DNA of 36,660 nucleotides, taken from contig JAPYRI010000021.1 in the NCBI GenBank assembly GCA_029941135.1, forward strand, positions 1-36,660, written 5' to 3'. The DNA is from Alphaproteobacteria bacterium (GTDB lineage Bacteria; Pseudomonadota; Alphaproteobacteria; JAPYRI01). Made by a program: the position numbers and the translations under genes. Under the pieces are notes generated by a model, which saw only the letters and a program-made list of their open reading frames with translations, was not told the DNA's origin and made no database searches. Each line of letters starts with the position of its first letter. Positions within the stretch are counted from its first letter, which is position 1. This document shows, in pieces, positions 1 through 7,812 of this stretch.

Positions 1-1
1 A

Positions 2-853
2 GTTTGGGTAAAACACGAGAACCACACGCCGATAGGGGCATTTAAAGTGCGTGGCGGCATCGTCTTTATGGACGCGCTACAAAAAAGCGGCGCGCGGGTG
101 GACGGGGTCATCACCGCAACCCGCGGGAATCACGGACAAAGCATCGCCACTGCAGCCACACGCGCCGGTCTCAACGCCGTCATTCTTGTCCCCAAAGGCA
201 ACAGTCGTGAGAAGAACGCGGCCATGCGCTCCCAGGGGGCGGAATTGATCGAATACGGCGATGACTTTCAAGCTGCACGCGAGTACGCGGAGATTTTAGG
301 CCGGGAGCGTAGCCTTCACATGATCGGGCCGTTTGAGCCGGCGCTGGTAAAAGGCGTCTCCAGTTACTGCCTCGAATTTCTGACCTCCGCCCCGGCACTG
401 GATACGGTATATGTGCCGATCGGCATGGGCTCGGGCATTTGCGCCATGATCGCAACCCGCGACGCACTCAACTTGAAGACTAAAGTCGTGGGGGTGGTGT
501 CAACCGGAGCACCGTCGTACGCGCTGTCATTTGACATGGGCGAAGTTGTGTCAACCAACGCGGCCCTTACTATGGCCGATGGGATTGCCTGCCGGGTACC
601 GGCACAAGCCGCGCTGGATATCATTTTGAAGGGCGCCGAGCGGGTGGTGCAAGTGACCGACGATCAGATCATGGCCGCCATGCGCCATTATTACACCGAC
701 ACCCACAACATCGCCGAAGGCGCGGGCGCAGCCCCCCTCGCGGCACTGCTGTCTGAGCGCGAGGCCATGGCCGGTAAACGTATCGGGGTCGTGCTCACCG
801 GCGGTGGGGTGGATATGGACATATACCGAAAAGTGTTGGCAAGTGAAGATTAG
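2..853 (+). CDS. Threonine dehydratase-like PLP enzyme (5' partial)
   Basis: This is the 3' part of a fold-type II PLP enzyme of the threonine/serine dehydratase family, which deaminates hydroxy-amino acids to 2-oxo acids and ammonia. The reading frame is open from base 2 and the start lies outside the window. Its first visible residues include HTPIGAFKVRGG, the family's PLP-lysine motif, with the Schiff-base Lys at 44-46. GNHGQS, the usual substrate-carboxylate loop, follows. The phosphate-binding loop reads PIGMGSGI, less glycine-rich than the common GGGGL type. The protein ends soon after LTGGGVDMD, so there is no C-terminal ACT regulatory domain, which points to a catabolic or broad-specificity enzyme rather than feedback-regulated IlvA. 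Its stop overlaps by 4 bp the stop of the convergent amidase-like gene. Exact substrate is not determined. Confidence 0.85.
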   Translation, partial: VWVKHENHTPIGAFKVRGGIVFMDALQKSGARVDGVITATRGNHGQSIATAATRAGLNAVILVPKGNSREKNAAMRSQGAELIEYGDDFQAAREYAEILGRERSLHMIGPFEPALVKGVSSYCLEFLTSAPALDTVYVPIGMGSGICAMIATRDALNLKTKVVGVVSTGAPSYALSFDMGEVVSTNAALTMADGIACRVPAQAALDIILKGAERVVQVTDDQIMAAMRHYYTDTHNIAEGAGAAPLAALLSEREAMAGKRIGVVLTGGGVDMDIYRKVLASED

Positions 854-1917
854 GCGGACGGCTTTTTCCAGATATCCCGGTCCTGCATTAATTTCACCTG
901 CACTTTCGTGACTTTTTCTGCGTACTCCGCATGTTTCATGGGCGCGCGGTCGAGATACAGGTTCTTCGGGTAAATCGGTTGCTCATAGACTTTCTGATAC
1001 ATTTCGGTGCGCAGATCTTTCATCCAGTTGGTCCAGGGTGAACTTTGCCGATGATGACGGAGGGCCTCGATATTGATCGGGCCGCACACGCTCGTCGATA
1101 CACCGCCATAGTCCTGACGCCCAACAATCTGCCCCCGGTAATCGACAATCATTGAGCGCCCGCCAAAGGTGTCGATCGGCGTATCGGTATCTGCCGTCAA
1201 ATAATAGGTGCCCATGTTGGGCGCGAGTACGAATACGTTATTATCCAGCGCGCGCGCGCGGGTTTGAATTTCAAAGTAGTCGTTTGACGCGGCCGGATGG
1301 GGAATGGATCCACGGTATATGAGCTCGGCCCCATTCATGGCCAGCGCACGGGCATTCTCAGGGTACGACCCCTCGTTTGCCATCATGATGCCCATGCGCC
1401 CGATAGGGGTGTCGGCCACCGGCCAAAAAGTGTCGAGGCTGTTGCCATAGCGCTCGATCCACCAATCGTAGATATCGTGGGGACAGACCGAGTGCTCAAC
1501 CGGATACAGAGGAGCGACCTTGTAGTGTTTCAAGATCACTTCGCCGTCAGGGTCGATAATGAAGCCAACGTTAAAGAAACGATCTTTCACCTCCGGGTGC
1601 CGCGCCTTGGCCTGAGCAATCAAATAAACCCCGCATTCCCGAGCTATGGCACCCAGTTGATCGGTTTCCGGCCCCGGAATATCGATCGCGCAAGTGCGGG
1701 CGAAATCTTCGTGGTCGACGTCGTAAACTTCGTCGTTAAATCCTTGCAGCGCTCCTTCTGGGATGGCGATCAATTTGACCGGCAAATCGAGCGAAGACAA
1801 CCAGCAGGCGGCCTTAATCATGTGACTGTGGTGCTCGATGTTGCGGCCGATATCGGCGCGCTCGGATATGCCCCAAACCGTCGGCACCAGGCCGACCGCG
1901 TTGTACGGCTCAATCAT
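850..1917 (-). CDS. Amidase/nitrilase-superfamily protein lacking the catalytic Cys
   Basis: This 355-aa protein has the carbon-nitrogen hydrolase (nitrilase) fold and most resembles aliphatic amidases, which hydrolyse amides through a Glu-Lys-Cys triad. The Glu is visible in IPEGALQGF (E54) and the Lys in LKHYKVAPLY (K130 or K133). Where AmiE-type enzymes have ICDDGNYPE, this protein reads MANEGSYPE, so residue 180 is Ala (GCA, complement of 1378-1380) instead of the nucleophilic Cys, with no nearby Cys to replace it. Fold landmarks such as MNGAELIYR are kept. It may be a non-hydrolytic paralogue or use different chemistry. The ATG at 1917 is preferred over the GTG 12 bases upstream because a GGAGAG ribosome site lies just before it. 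It is convergent with the dehydratase gene. Confidence 0.8.
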   Translation of the reverse strand: MIEPYNAVGLVPTVWGISERADIGRNIEHHSHMIKAACWLSSLDLPVKLIAIPEGALQGFNDEVYDVDHEDFARTCAIDIPGPETDQLGAIARECGVYLIAQAKARHPEVKDRFFNVGFIIDPDGEVILKHYKVAPLYPVEHSVCPHDIYDWWIERYGNSLDTFWPVADTPIGRMGIMMANEGSYPENARALAMNGAELIYRGSIPHPAASNDYFEIQTRARALDNNVFVLAPNMGTYYLTADTDTPIDTFGGRSMIVDYRGQIVGRQDYGGVSTSVCGPINIEALRHHRQSSPWTNWMKDLRTEMYQKVYEQPIYPKNLYLDRAPMKHAEYAEKVTKVQVKLMQDRDIWKKPSA

Positions 1918-1950
1918 TGATCTCTCCACTCAAAATGGCGCTATAACCGA

Positions 1951-2715
1951 TCAATCGGTCAGCAAGGCGGTGAAAGCGCGCAAACGATTTGCATTCGCGC
2001 CGACGTCACTCAGTCCCACCCGTGACACCGAACGAGCGTCAATGCGGCTCCGGCCGGGCTCTCCTTCAATGGGGCGCACGCGGACCACAATGTCGTCTTT
2101 GAAGCCAAACCAAAAAGTTGTGTCGGTGGCTTCGATACGACCTTCAGTGGTAATTAAAGCGACCACGTCCCAGCCAAGTCTGCGGACCGCCGCCTCGGCG
2201 CGCCGAAACCCTTCGTCCGCACTGAGGTCCAGAATAACCGGTTGAATGTCCGGGTAAGCTGCTTTTTGCTGGGCCGCCACTTCAGCGCCGCCATAGTCGG
2301 ATGTATTGGGCGACTCCGCGCGCGCGGCCAGAAGAGCAACAAACAGTGGCGGGTCGTCGGTATTGGTGCTGATGTCATGAATAAAAGGCAATTTGTATAC
2401 GGTTTGGTTCCATTGCCACGGCACAACGGCCACGGCCACGGCTAAAATCGCCGCCCCAATCGCTATGCTCATGCGGCCGCGTGATGGCAAAGTACGGGCA
2501 AAATAAGCCCCCACCAGCGACACGACCGCAGCGCCCAGACCCAGCCATGCGGATACGCCAAGAATAGTAAATCCGGTCATAAACGACCATAAATCCATTT
2601 GGTAGCCAAATCCCGCGCTGGCGAGCATTAGCAATGCAGCAAAAGTTGCAACCACCCCCATGGGCACGGCGATATCAGCTATTTTTGGCCTATCATCGCC
2701 AATTTCCTCAGTCAT
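1951..2715 (-). CDS. DUF1499 family membrane protein
   Basis: This 254-aa protein has three predicted membrane helices in its first 110 residues (around VPMGVVATFAALLMLASAG, ILGVSAWLGLGAAVVSLVG and IAIGAAILAVAVAVVPW). A soluble C-terminal domain of the DUF1499 type follows, with landmarks LPFIHDISTNTDDPP and WFGFKDDIVVRVRP. The family is common in alphaproteobacteria; its function is not established. The start at 2715 was chosen because AGGAGGA lies five bases upstream; a longer frame from 2736 would read through that ribosome site. The gene lies just upstream of, and in the same direction as, the amidase-like gene (34-base gap), so the two may be cotranscribed. Confidence 0.85.
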   Translation of the reverse strand: MTEEIGDDRPKIADIAVPMGVVATFAALLMLASAGFGYQMDLWSFMTGFTILGVSAWLGLGAAVVSLVGAYFARTLPSRGRMSIAIGAAILAVAVAVVPWQWNQTVYKLPFIHDISTNTDDPPLFVALLAARAESPNTSDYGGAEVAAQQKAAYPDIQPVILDLSADEGFRRAEAAVRRLGWDVVALITTEGRIEATDTTFWFGFKDDIVVRVRPIEGEPGRSRIDARSVSRVGLSDVGANANRLRAFTALLTD

Positions 2716-2826
2716 GCGCTTCCTCCTGTTCCCCAAGCCTGCAGGTTTACCCTAATATAACCGAACTTGGACCTAAATCGGGACTTGATATCACACCCCT
2801 GTCACACAACCTGGATGATGCCGCCA

Positions 2827-3477
2827 ATGACCCTTTCAATCGATCTATATTGGTCCTTTCGCAGCCCTTACTCATATTTAGCAACCCGGCGTCTGGTCGA
2901 GATCAACGCAGATTATGACGTCGACATCAACGTACGGCCGGTGCAGCCCCTCGCCGTGCGCGACGACACATTTTTTGAGCGCGTTGACCCTCTATTCATT
3001 CGCTATTTGGTGCCGGACACGTTTCGCCTCGCCGAGATGATGGGGATCGATTACCGCTGGCCGCAACCGGACCCCATCGTTCAAGACATAGAAACCGGCA
3101 AAGTTGCCACGGAGCAACCCCACATTTGGCGTCTGACCCGGCTAGGTGTGGCGGCGGCGGCTGAAGGCAAGGGCCTGTCCTTTATCGACCAAATATCGCA
3201 GGTCATATGGGACGGCAGTGTCGAAGACTGGAATGAGGGCGATCACCTCAAAAAGGCCGCCGCGCGAGCGGGCGTCGATCTCGACAGATTGGAAGCGGGC
3301 ATCGCTGACGACACGGCAAAGTATGATGCGTTGATTGCAGACAATCACGCAGCACTGCAAGCCGCCGGCCATTGGGGAGTGCCGACAATGGTGTTCGACG
3401 GCGAACCGTTCTTTGGCCAAGATCGCATCGATGTGCTGCTCTGGCGCATGGGTCAGCATGGCCTCAAAAAATGCTGA
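2827..3477 (+). CDS. DsbA-family 2-hydroxychromene-2-carboxylate isomerase-like protein
   Basis: A thioredoxin-fold protein of the DsbA/HCCA isomerase family, which includes kappa-class glutathione transferases. The N-terminus MTLSIDLYWSFRSPYSYLA carries the family's Ser-Pro (S13-P14) where DsbA has CxxC, so this is a glutathione-type isomerase or transferase rather than a thiol oxidase. A cis-Pro segment WGVPTMVFDGEPFFGQDRI near the C-terminus is typical. The start was placed at the ATG before TLSIDLYW because upstream residues do not look like this family; ATGs at 2815 and 2818 are possible. The gene ends 10 bases before hpnC and is probably read together with it, though no role in hopanoid synthesis is known. 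Confidence 0.8.
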   Translation: MTLSIDLYWSFRSPYSYLATRRLVEINADYDVDINVRPVQPLAVRDDTFFERVDPLFIRYLVPDTFRLAEMMGIDYRWPQPDPIVQDIETGKVATEQPHIWRLTRLGVAAAAEGKGLSFIDQISQVIWDGSVEDWNEGDHLKKAAARAGVDLDRLEAGIADDTAKYDALIADNHAALQAAGHWGVPTMVFDGEPFFGQDRIDVLLWRMGQHGLKKC

Positions 3478-3487
3478 GGAGCAGGTT

Positions 3488-4336
3488 GTGAGCACAGGTG
3501 CACAGGGTTTGGAAACGCCGTCTGGCAAGGACGTTGACTACGAAAATTTTCCGGTCGGGTCGTGGCTGCTGCCTGCCCAATTTCGGCCCCATATCGCAAC
3601 ATATTATCGCTTTGCCCGCGCCGCTGACGACATAGCAGACAATGGCGATTTCAGCGGGCATGAAAAAATCGAGCGCCTCACCGCCTTCGAAGACGCCGTG
3701 CGCGGCCGCAAACCCGCAGATCCGGCAACAGAGACCGCCCAGCGCATGCGCGCGAGCCTCGTTGAAACCGGCATTGACGTGCGCCGGGCGACGGATTTAT
3801 TGCGCGCCTTCAAGCAAGACGCAACCAAATTAAGGTACACAGACTGGGACGACCTCGTCGATTACTGCACCTACTCGGCGGCGCCGGTAGGGCAATATTT
3901 ACTCGACTTGCATGGCGGCTCGACCGAAGGCTACGAATCATCGAACGCTCTGTGTATTGCGCTCCAAATTATCAATCACTTGCAGGATTGTCAGGATGAT
4001 TACCGCGAACTTGACCGGGTTTACCTGCCGGATGAAATGATGAAAAGCGCCGGCGCGCATATTGACGATCTCGACAAAGCTCAATCAACGCCAGCCCTGC
4101 GCCAGGTGTTTGACCAGATGCTGGAACGGACGGACGACTTGCTGAAAACCGCCGGCCGGTTGCCGGGCGGTCTGCGCAGCAAACGGCTTGCCATGGAATC
4201 GGCAACCATCATCAATATTGCCCATGCCCTGGTCGCCCGTCTGCGCAAACACGACCCCTTGGCGGCACGGATCGAGCTGCCCAAAGCAGTTTATATTTGG
4301 TGCGGGGTGCGGGGCATCTTGAGCGCGGTATTGTGA
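3488..4336 (+). CDS. hpnC: Hydroxysqualene synthase HpnC
   Basis: A trans-isoprenyl diphosphate synthase-fold enzyme of the HpnC branch. In the bacterial three-step squalene route, HpnC turns presqualene diphosphate (made by HpnD) into hydroxysqualene. The first Asp-rich motif is ARAADDIAD (D47, D48, D51) and the second is LQDCQDDYRELDRVYLP, which bind diphosphate through magnesium. The GTG at 3488 is preferred: AGGAG sits six bases upstream and the resulting 282 aa fits the family; an in-frame ATG at 3458 would overlap the previous gene. The stop TGA at 4334-4336 overlaps the next start as GTGA, indicating translational coupling with hpnB. First gene of the core hopanoid operon. Confidence 0.93.
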   Translation: MSTGAQGLETPSGKDVDYENFPVGSWLLPAQFRPHIATYYRFARAADDIADNGDFSGHEKIERLTAFEDAVRGRKPADPATETAQRMRASLVETGIDVRRATDLLRAFKQDATKLRYTDWDDLVDYCTYSAAPVGQYLLDLHGGSTEGYESSNALCIALQIINHLQDCQDDYRELDRVYLPDEMMKSAGAHIDDLDKAQSTPALRQVFDQMLERTDDLLKTAGRLPGGLRSKRLAMESATIINIAHALVARLRKHDPLAARIELPKAVYIWCGVRGILSAVL

Positions 4337-5517
4337 TTTTGTCGTTGCTAGCGAGCCTCAGCGTTCTTTCAGCCTCCCTATGGCTCGGATTGCTATTATT
4401 CAGAGGCGGCTTTTGGCGTGCCGACCAGCACCTCGGTCACAAATCAGAATTTACTGACGGCGCCTGGCCCGCCGTGGCCGTGGTCATTCCGGCCCGGAAT
4501 GAGGCCGCGGGCATCGGTCGCGCGGTCACGTCTCACCTCGGTCAAGATTACCCAGGTCTTGTGCGGGTATTCGTCATCGATGACAACAGTGACGATGGCA
4601 CCGCCGAAGCGGCCGGCATGGCGGCAGGTGATGACAATCGGCTGACAGTTATTCCTGGCAAAGCGCTTGAAAGTGGATGGACAGGCAAGTTGTGGGCGGT
4701 CTCCCAGGGCATTGAACGCGTCCGCGAGGAAATGTCCGATGCTGAGTATCTATTGCTGACCGACGGCGACATTGAGCACGGCCCGGAAAACCTTGGGCGA
4801 CTCGTTTCCAAGGCCCGGCAGGATAACCTGCTGCTGACTTCTCTCATGGTCAAGTTGCGTTGCAACACAAGTTGGGAGCGTCTACTCATCCCGGCGTTTG
4901 TATTTTTCTTTCAAAAATTGTTTCCGTTTCCTTGGGTCAACAACCCCCATCAAAATCTGGCGGCGGCGGCGGGTGGGTGCATGCTGGTTAATTTCGCGGC
5001 GCTCGAAGATGCAGGCGGAGTGTCGCGCATTCGCGACCAGGTGATCGACGATTGTGCGCTGGCGGCGCTGCTAAAACCCCGAGGACCGATCTGGCTCGGC
5101 CTCACCGACAATGCCCACAGCCTGCGCCCTTACGACAAGTTGGGCGAAATTTGGGATATGGTCACGCGTACCGCTTACGTACAGCTCAAACATTCCCCAT
5201 CGGCTCTCATTGGCTCCGTTCTTGGCATGATTTTGATCTACGTTTTGCCGGTCGCAGGATTGATCCTCGGTTTGCTAACTGGCGATACTCCAGCCGTTGC
5301 CGCCGCGAGCACAGCGTGGATGATGATGGCAATCACCTATTTGCCTACTTTACGGCTTTATAAGGAGCCCTTATGGCGAGCCTTGTTGCTGCCCATTGCA
5401 GCAAGCTTTTACACGCTTATGACATTGGATTCTGCCCGCCGCCACTACGCCGGTCAGGGAGGTACTTGGAAAGGCCGCAACTATGACGTTCCTGAGCCAC
5501 CCGCAAATCATCCGTGA
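4333..5517 (+). CDS. hpnB: Hopanoid-associated glycosyltransferase HpnB
   Basis: A membrane-bound family 2 glycosyltransferase of the HpnB type found in hopanoid loci; its product is not established. An N-terminal helix (LSLLASLSVLSASLWLGLLL) anchors it. The GT-A domain contains VVIPARNEAAGIGRAV, VIDDNSDDGT and the DxD motif LLTDGDIEH, with a later VIDDCALAALL segment. Two or three helices follow near the C-terminus (SVLGMILIYVLPVAGLILGLL and after). The GTG at 4333 overlaps the hpnC stop (GTGA) and gives 394 aa; a TTG at 4297 would be a poor alternative. It is tightly packed between hpnC and hpnD, so it probably acts on a hopanoid or a precursor, which is inference from context. Confidence 0.88.
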   Translation: MILSLLASLSVLSASLWLGLLLFRGGFWRADQHLGHKSEFTDGAWPAVAVVIPARNEAAGIGRAVTSHLGQDYPGLVRVFVIDDNSDDGTAEAAGMAAGDDNRLTVIPGKALESGWTGKLWAVSQGIERVREEMSDAEYLLLTDGDIEHGPENLGRLVSKARQDNLLLTSLMVKLRCNTSWERLLIPAFVFFFQKLFPFPWVNNPHQNLAAAAGGCMLVNFAALEDAGGVSRIRDQVIDDCALAALLKPRGPIWLGLTDNAHSLRPYDKLGEIWDMVTRTAYVQLKHSPSALIGSVLGMILIYVLPVAGLILGLLTGDTPAVAAASTAWMMMAITYLPTLRLYKEPLWRALLLPIAASFYTLMTLDSARRHYAGQGGTWKGRNYDVPEPPANHP

Positions 5518-5550
5518 CCTAACCCAGTCCACTCGTGTATCCATATACCC

Positions 5551-6417
5551 ATGAGCGCCGAAGCCACCCATGCGGCGACTGTTGACCCGGTCGCACTCGT
5601 CACCGAAATCGTAAAGAAGTCGGGGAGCTCATTTTTTTGGGCCATGCGTTTGTTGCCAGCAGAGAAACGCAGCGCTTTGTTTGCCATTTACGCGTTCTGC
5701 AGAGAAGTCGACGATATTGCCGACGAACCCGGTACCCTCGAGAGCAAACGCGAGCGCTTGAGCGCCTGGCGTGACGAAGTGGATCGTATCTATTCCGGCA
5801 AACCAGAATTTCCGATTGGCCAAGTGTTGGCCAAAGTGGTGCCTAAGTATGGTCTCGACACACTTGACTTTTTGGCGGTGATTGAAGGCATGGAAATGGA
5901 CGCGCCCGAGCGTTTGAGAATTACCGACATGGCAGGGCTCGAATATTATTGTGATCGGGTTGCGTGCGCGGTAGGCCGCTTGTGCAATCGAGTATTTGGC
6001 ATTGATCGCGAACATGGCAATCAGATCGCCACGGCGCTGGGTCTCGCTCTTCAGTTGACCAACATATTGCGGGACGTTCAGGAGGATGCGGCGCGCGACC
6101 ACGTCTATCTGCCCGCAGACCTATTGCGCGCACAGAGTATCGACACCACAAATCCTGTCGACATTATTGATCACCCCGGCCTCGAAGCCGTGTGCACGCA
6201 AATAAGTGTGCGCGCAGGTCAATGTTTTAGCCAAGCCGAGCAGTATTTGGCATCTAGCGATCGCCGCAAAATGCGCGCAGCAATTATCATGATGGAAGTG
6301 TATCGGCGCATTTACGAGCGGCTGCGTGTACGCGGATGGGGGCGCGTTAGCGAACCCGTGAGTGTGCCTAAAATTGAGAAACTGTGGATCGCATTGCGTT
6401 ATGGTCTCATCCCGTGA
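5551..6417 (+). CDS. hpnD: Presqualene diphosphate synthase HpnD
   Basis: Condenses two farnesyl diphosphates to presqualene diphosphate, the first committed step to squalene. The 288-aa protein has the squalene/phytoene synthase signature: FCREVDDIADE (D54, D55, D58), YCDRVACAVGRL in the middle and the second Asp motif LTNILRDVQEDAARDHVYLP. These separate it from HpnC, whose second motif is shorter. It begins 33 bases after hpnB with no obvious ribosome site, so it may depend on coupling. Its stop TGA (6415-6417) overlaps the hpnE GTG start. No cofactor domain is present, as expected for HpnD. Confidence 0.93.
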   Translation: MSAEATHAATVDPVALVTEIVKKSGSSFFWAMRLLPAEKRSALFAIYAFCREVDDIADEPGTLESKRERLSAWRDEVDRIYSGKPEFPIGQVLAKVVPKYGLDTLDFLAVIEGMEMDAPERLRITDMAGLEYYCDRVACAVGRLCNRVFGIDREHGNQIATALGLALQLTNILRDVQEDAARDHVYLPADLLRAQSIDTTNPVDIIDHPGLEAVCTQISVRAGQCFSQAEQYLASSDRRKMRAAIIMMEVYRRIYERLRVRGWGRVSEPVSVPKIEKLWIALRYGLIP

Positions 6418-7691
6418 CCCCTAGTCCTAGTCTTACCGGCACCATTCATATAGTGGGCGCGGGTTTAGCTGGACTGGCAGCGGCCGTGCGCATGGCTCAG
6501 AGTGGGCGCCGCGTTGTACTTTACGAATCTGCGGGCCAAGCTGGGGGGCGCTGTCGCTCCTATCACGATACCGCGCTTGATCGGCGTATCGACAATGGCA
6601 ACCATTTGCTGTTCAGCGGCAATCATGCCGCCATGGGATACCTGCAAGCAATCGGCGCCGCCGACTCACTAGACGGTCCGGAGCGCGCAGAGTTTCCGTT
6701 TCTCGACTTGGCAAGCGGCGAAAGTTGGACAGTTAGATTGGACCGCGGGCGGGTCCAATGGGGGCTTTTATCGGCCCAACGCCGCATTCCCGGGACAACC
6801 GTTTTGGATTATCTAGGCGGCATCAAGTTTCTCCTGGCCGGCGCAAGCAAAACAGTCGCCGAATGTTTTGATACTGCCCGCCCTATGTATCGGCGGTTCT
6901 GGGAGCCACTGGCGGTTGCCGCTCTCAATACCAGAGGCGACGAAGGTGCGGCGCGCTTATTGTGGCCCGTGTTACGAGATACTTTCGGTAAAGGCGAAGC
7001 TGCGTCCAGGCCACGCTATGTACGCAATGGCTTGTCGGAAAGTTTCATCGACCCCGCCCTTCGTTTGCTCGAAGACCAACACTCTAAGGTTCACTTCAAT
7101 TCACGTCTGAAAAGTATTTCATTTCAAGGCCGCGCTGTAAGTGGACTCGATTTCGGTGACGGTGTGACCCCATTTGCCGCCGACGACGTTGCCATCCTCG
7201 CCTTGCCGCCGTGGATTGTGAGTGATCTTATGCCGGATATCAAAGTGCCAGGAGAGACGCGGGCGATTGTCAACGGACATTTTTTGTTGCCGCATTCGAT
7301 TAGCGACTGGGCACCCATGGGTTTGATCGGCGGAACCGCGCAATGGCTGTTCGCCCGTGGCGACGTGGCGTCGGTGACAGTTAGTGCCGCCGATGATCTG
7401 GTCAACGAGGCGGCAGAAACGATTGCCGAAAAGATTTGGCCTGAAATCACGCGCGCGCTTAATTTGGGCGACACACAATTGGGCCGTTATCGCATCGTTA
7501 AAGAGAAGCGCGCCACCTTTGCTCAAACCCCAGATCAGGTGGCCCGGCGACCTGATACTCACACCGGGTACAAAAACCTGTTTCTGGCGGGCGATTGGAC
7601 CAACACTGGTTTGCCTGCCACTATCGAAGGGGCTATCCGGTCGGGCAACTCTGCAGCCGATGCCGCGCGCCGCTTGGTGCCAACGGGATAG
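6414..7691 (+). CDS. hpnE: Hydroxysqualene dehydroxylase HpnE
   Basis: A flavin-dependent amine-oxidase/phytoene-desaturase-fold protein that reduces hydroxysqualene to squalene, completing the HpnD-HpnC-HpnE route. The N-terminus has the FAD Rossmann signature IHIVGAGLAGLAAAVRMA, followed by an acidic residue ending beta-2 (LYES) and GGRCRSY. The C-terminus has LFLAGDWTNTGLPATIEGA, the second FAD contact typical of the family. The GTG at 6414 overlaps the hpnD stop as GTGA and gives 425 aa; an in-frame upstream start would lie within hpnD. A 121-base gap with no further gene separates it from shc. Confidence 0.92.
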   Translation: MTPSPSLTGTIHIVGAGLAGLAAAVRMAQSGRRVVLYESAGQAGGRCRSYHDTALDRRIDNGNHLLFSGNHAAMGYLQAIGAADSLDGPERAEFPFLDLASGESWTVRLDRGRVQWGLLSAQRRIPGTTVLDYLGGIKFLLAGASKTVAECFDTARPMYRRFWEPLAVAALNTRGDEGAARLLWPVLRDTFGKGEAASRPRYVRNGLSESFIDPALRLLEDQHSKVHFNSRLKSISFQGRAVSGLDFGDGVTPFAADDVAILALPPWIVSDLMPDIKVPGETRAIVNGHFLLPHSISDWAPMGLIGGTAQWLFARGDVASVTVSAADDLVNEAAETIAEKIWPEITRALNLGDTQLGRYRIVKEKRATFAQTPDQVARRPDTHTGYKNLFLAGDWTNTGLPATIEGAIRSGNSAADAARRLVPTG

Positions 7692-7812
7692 CGGTCAAAA
7701 ATGTGGACCTATCGCATGGTTGACTACCGACTTGACATCCCCGGGCGTTTAACTTCAAAAAGCCTCTGAAAAAGGGACGCGTCGTCGTCTATGGCGATAA
7801 CTGGGCGAATTG

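Noticed and set aside
3335-3487. N-terminal extension of hpnC
   Set aside because: The extension overlaps the previous gene and has no HpnC features, while a GTG with a strong ribosome site lies at 3488.
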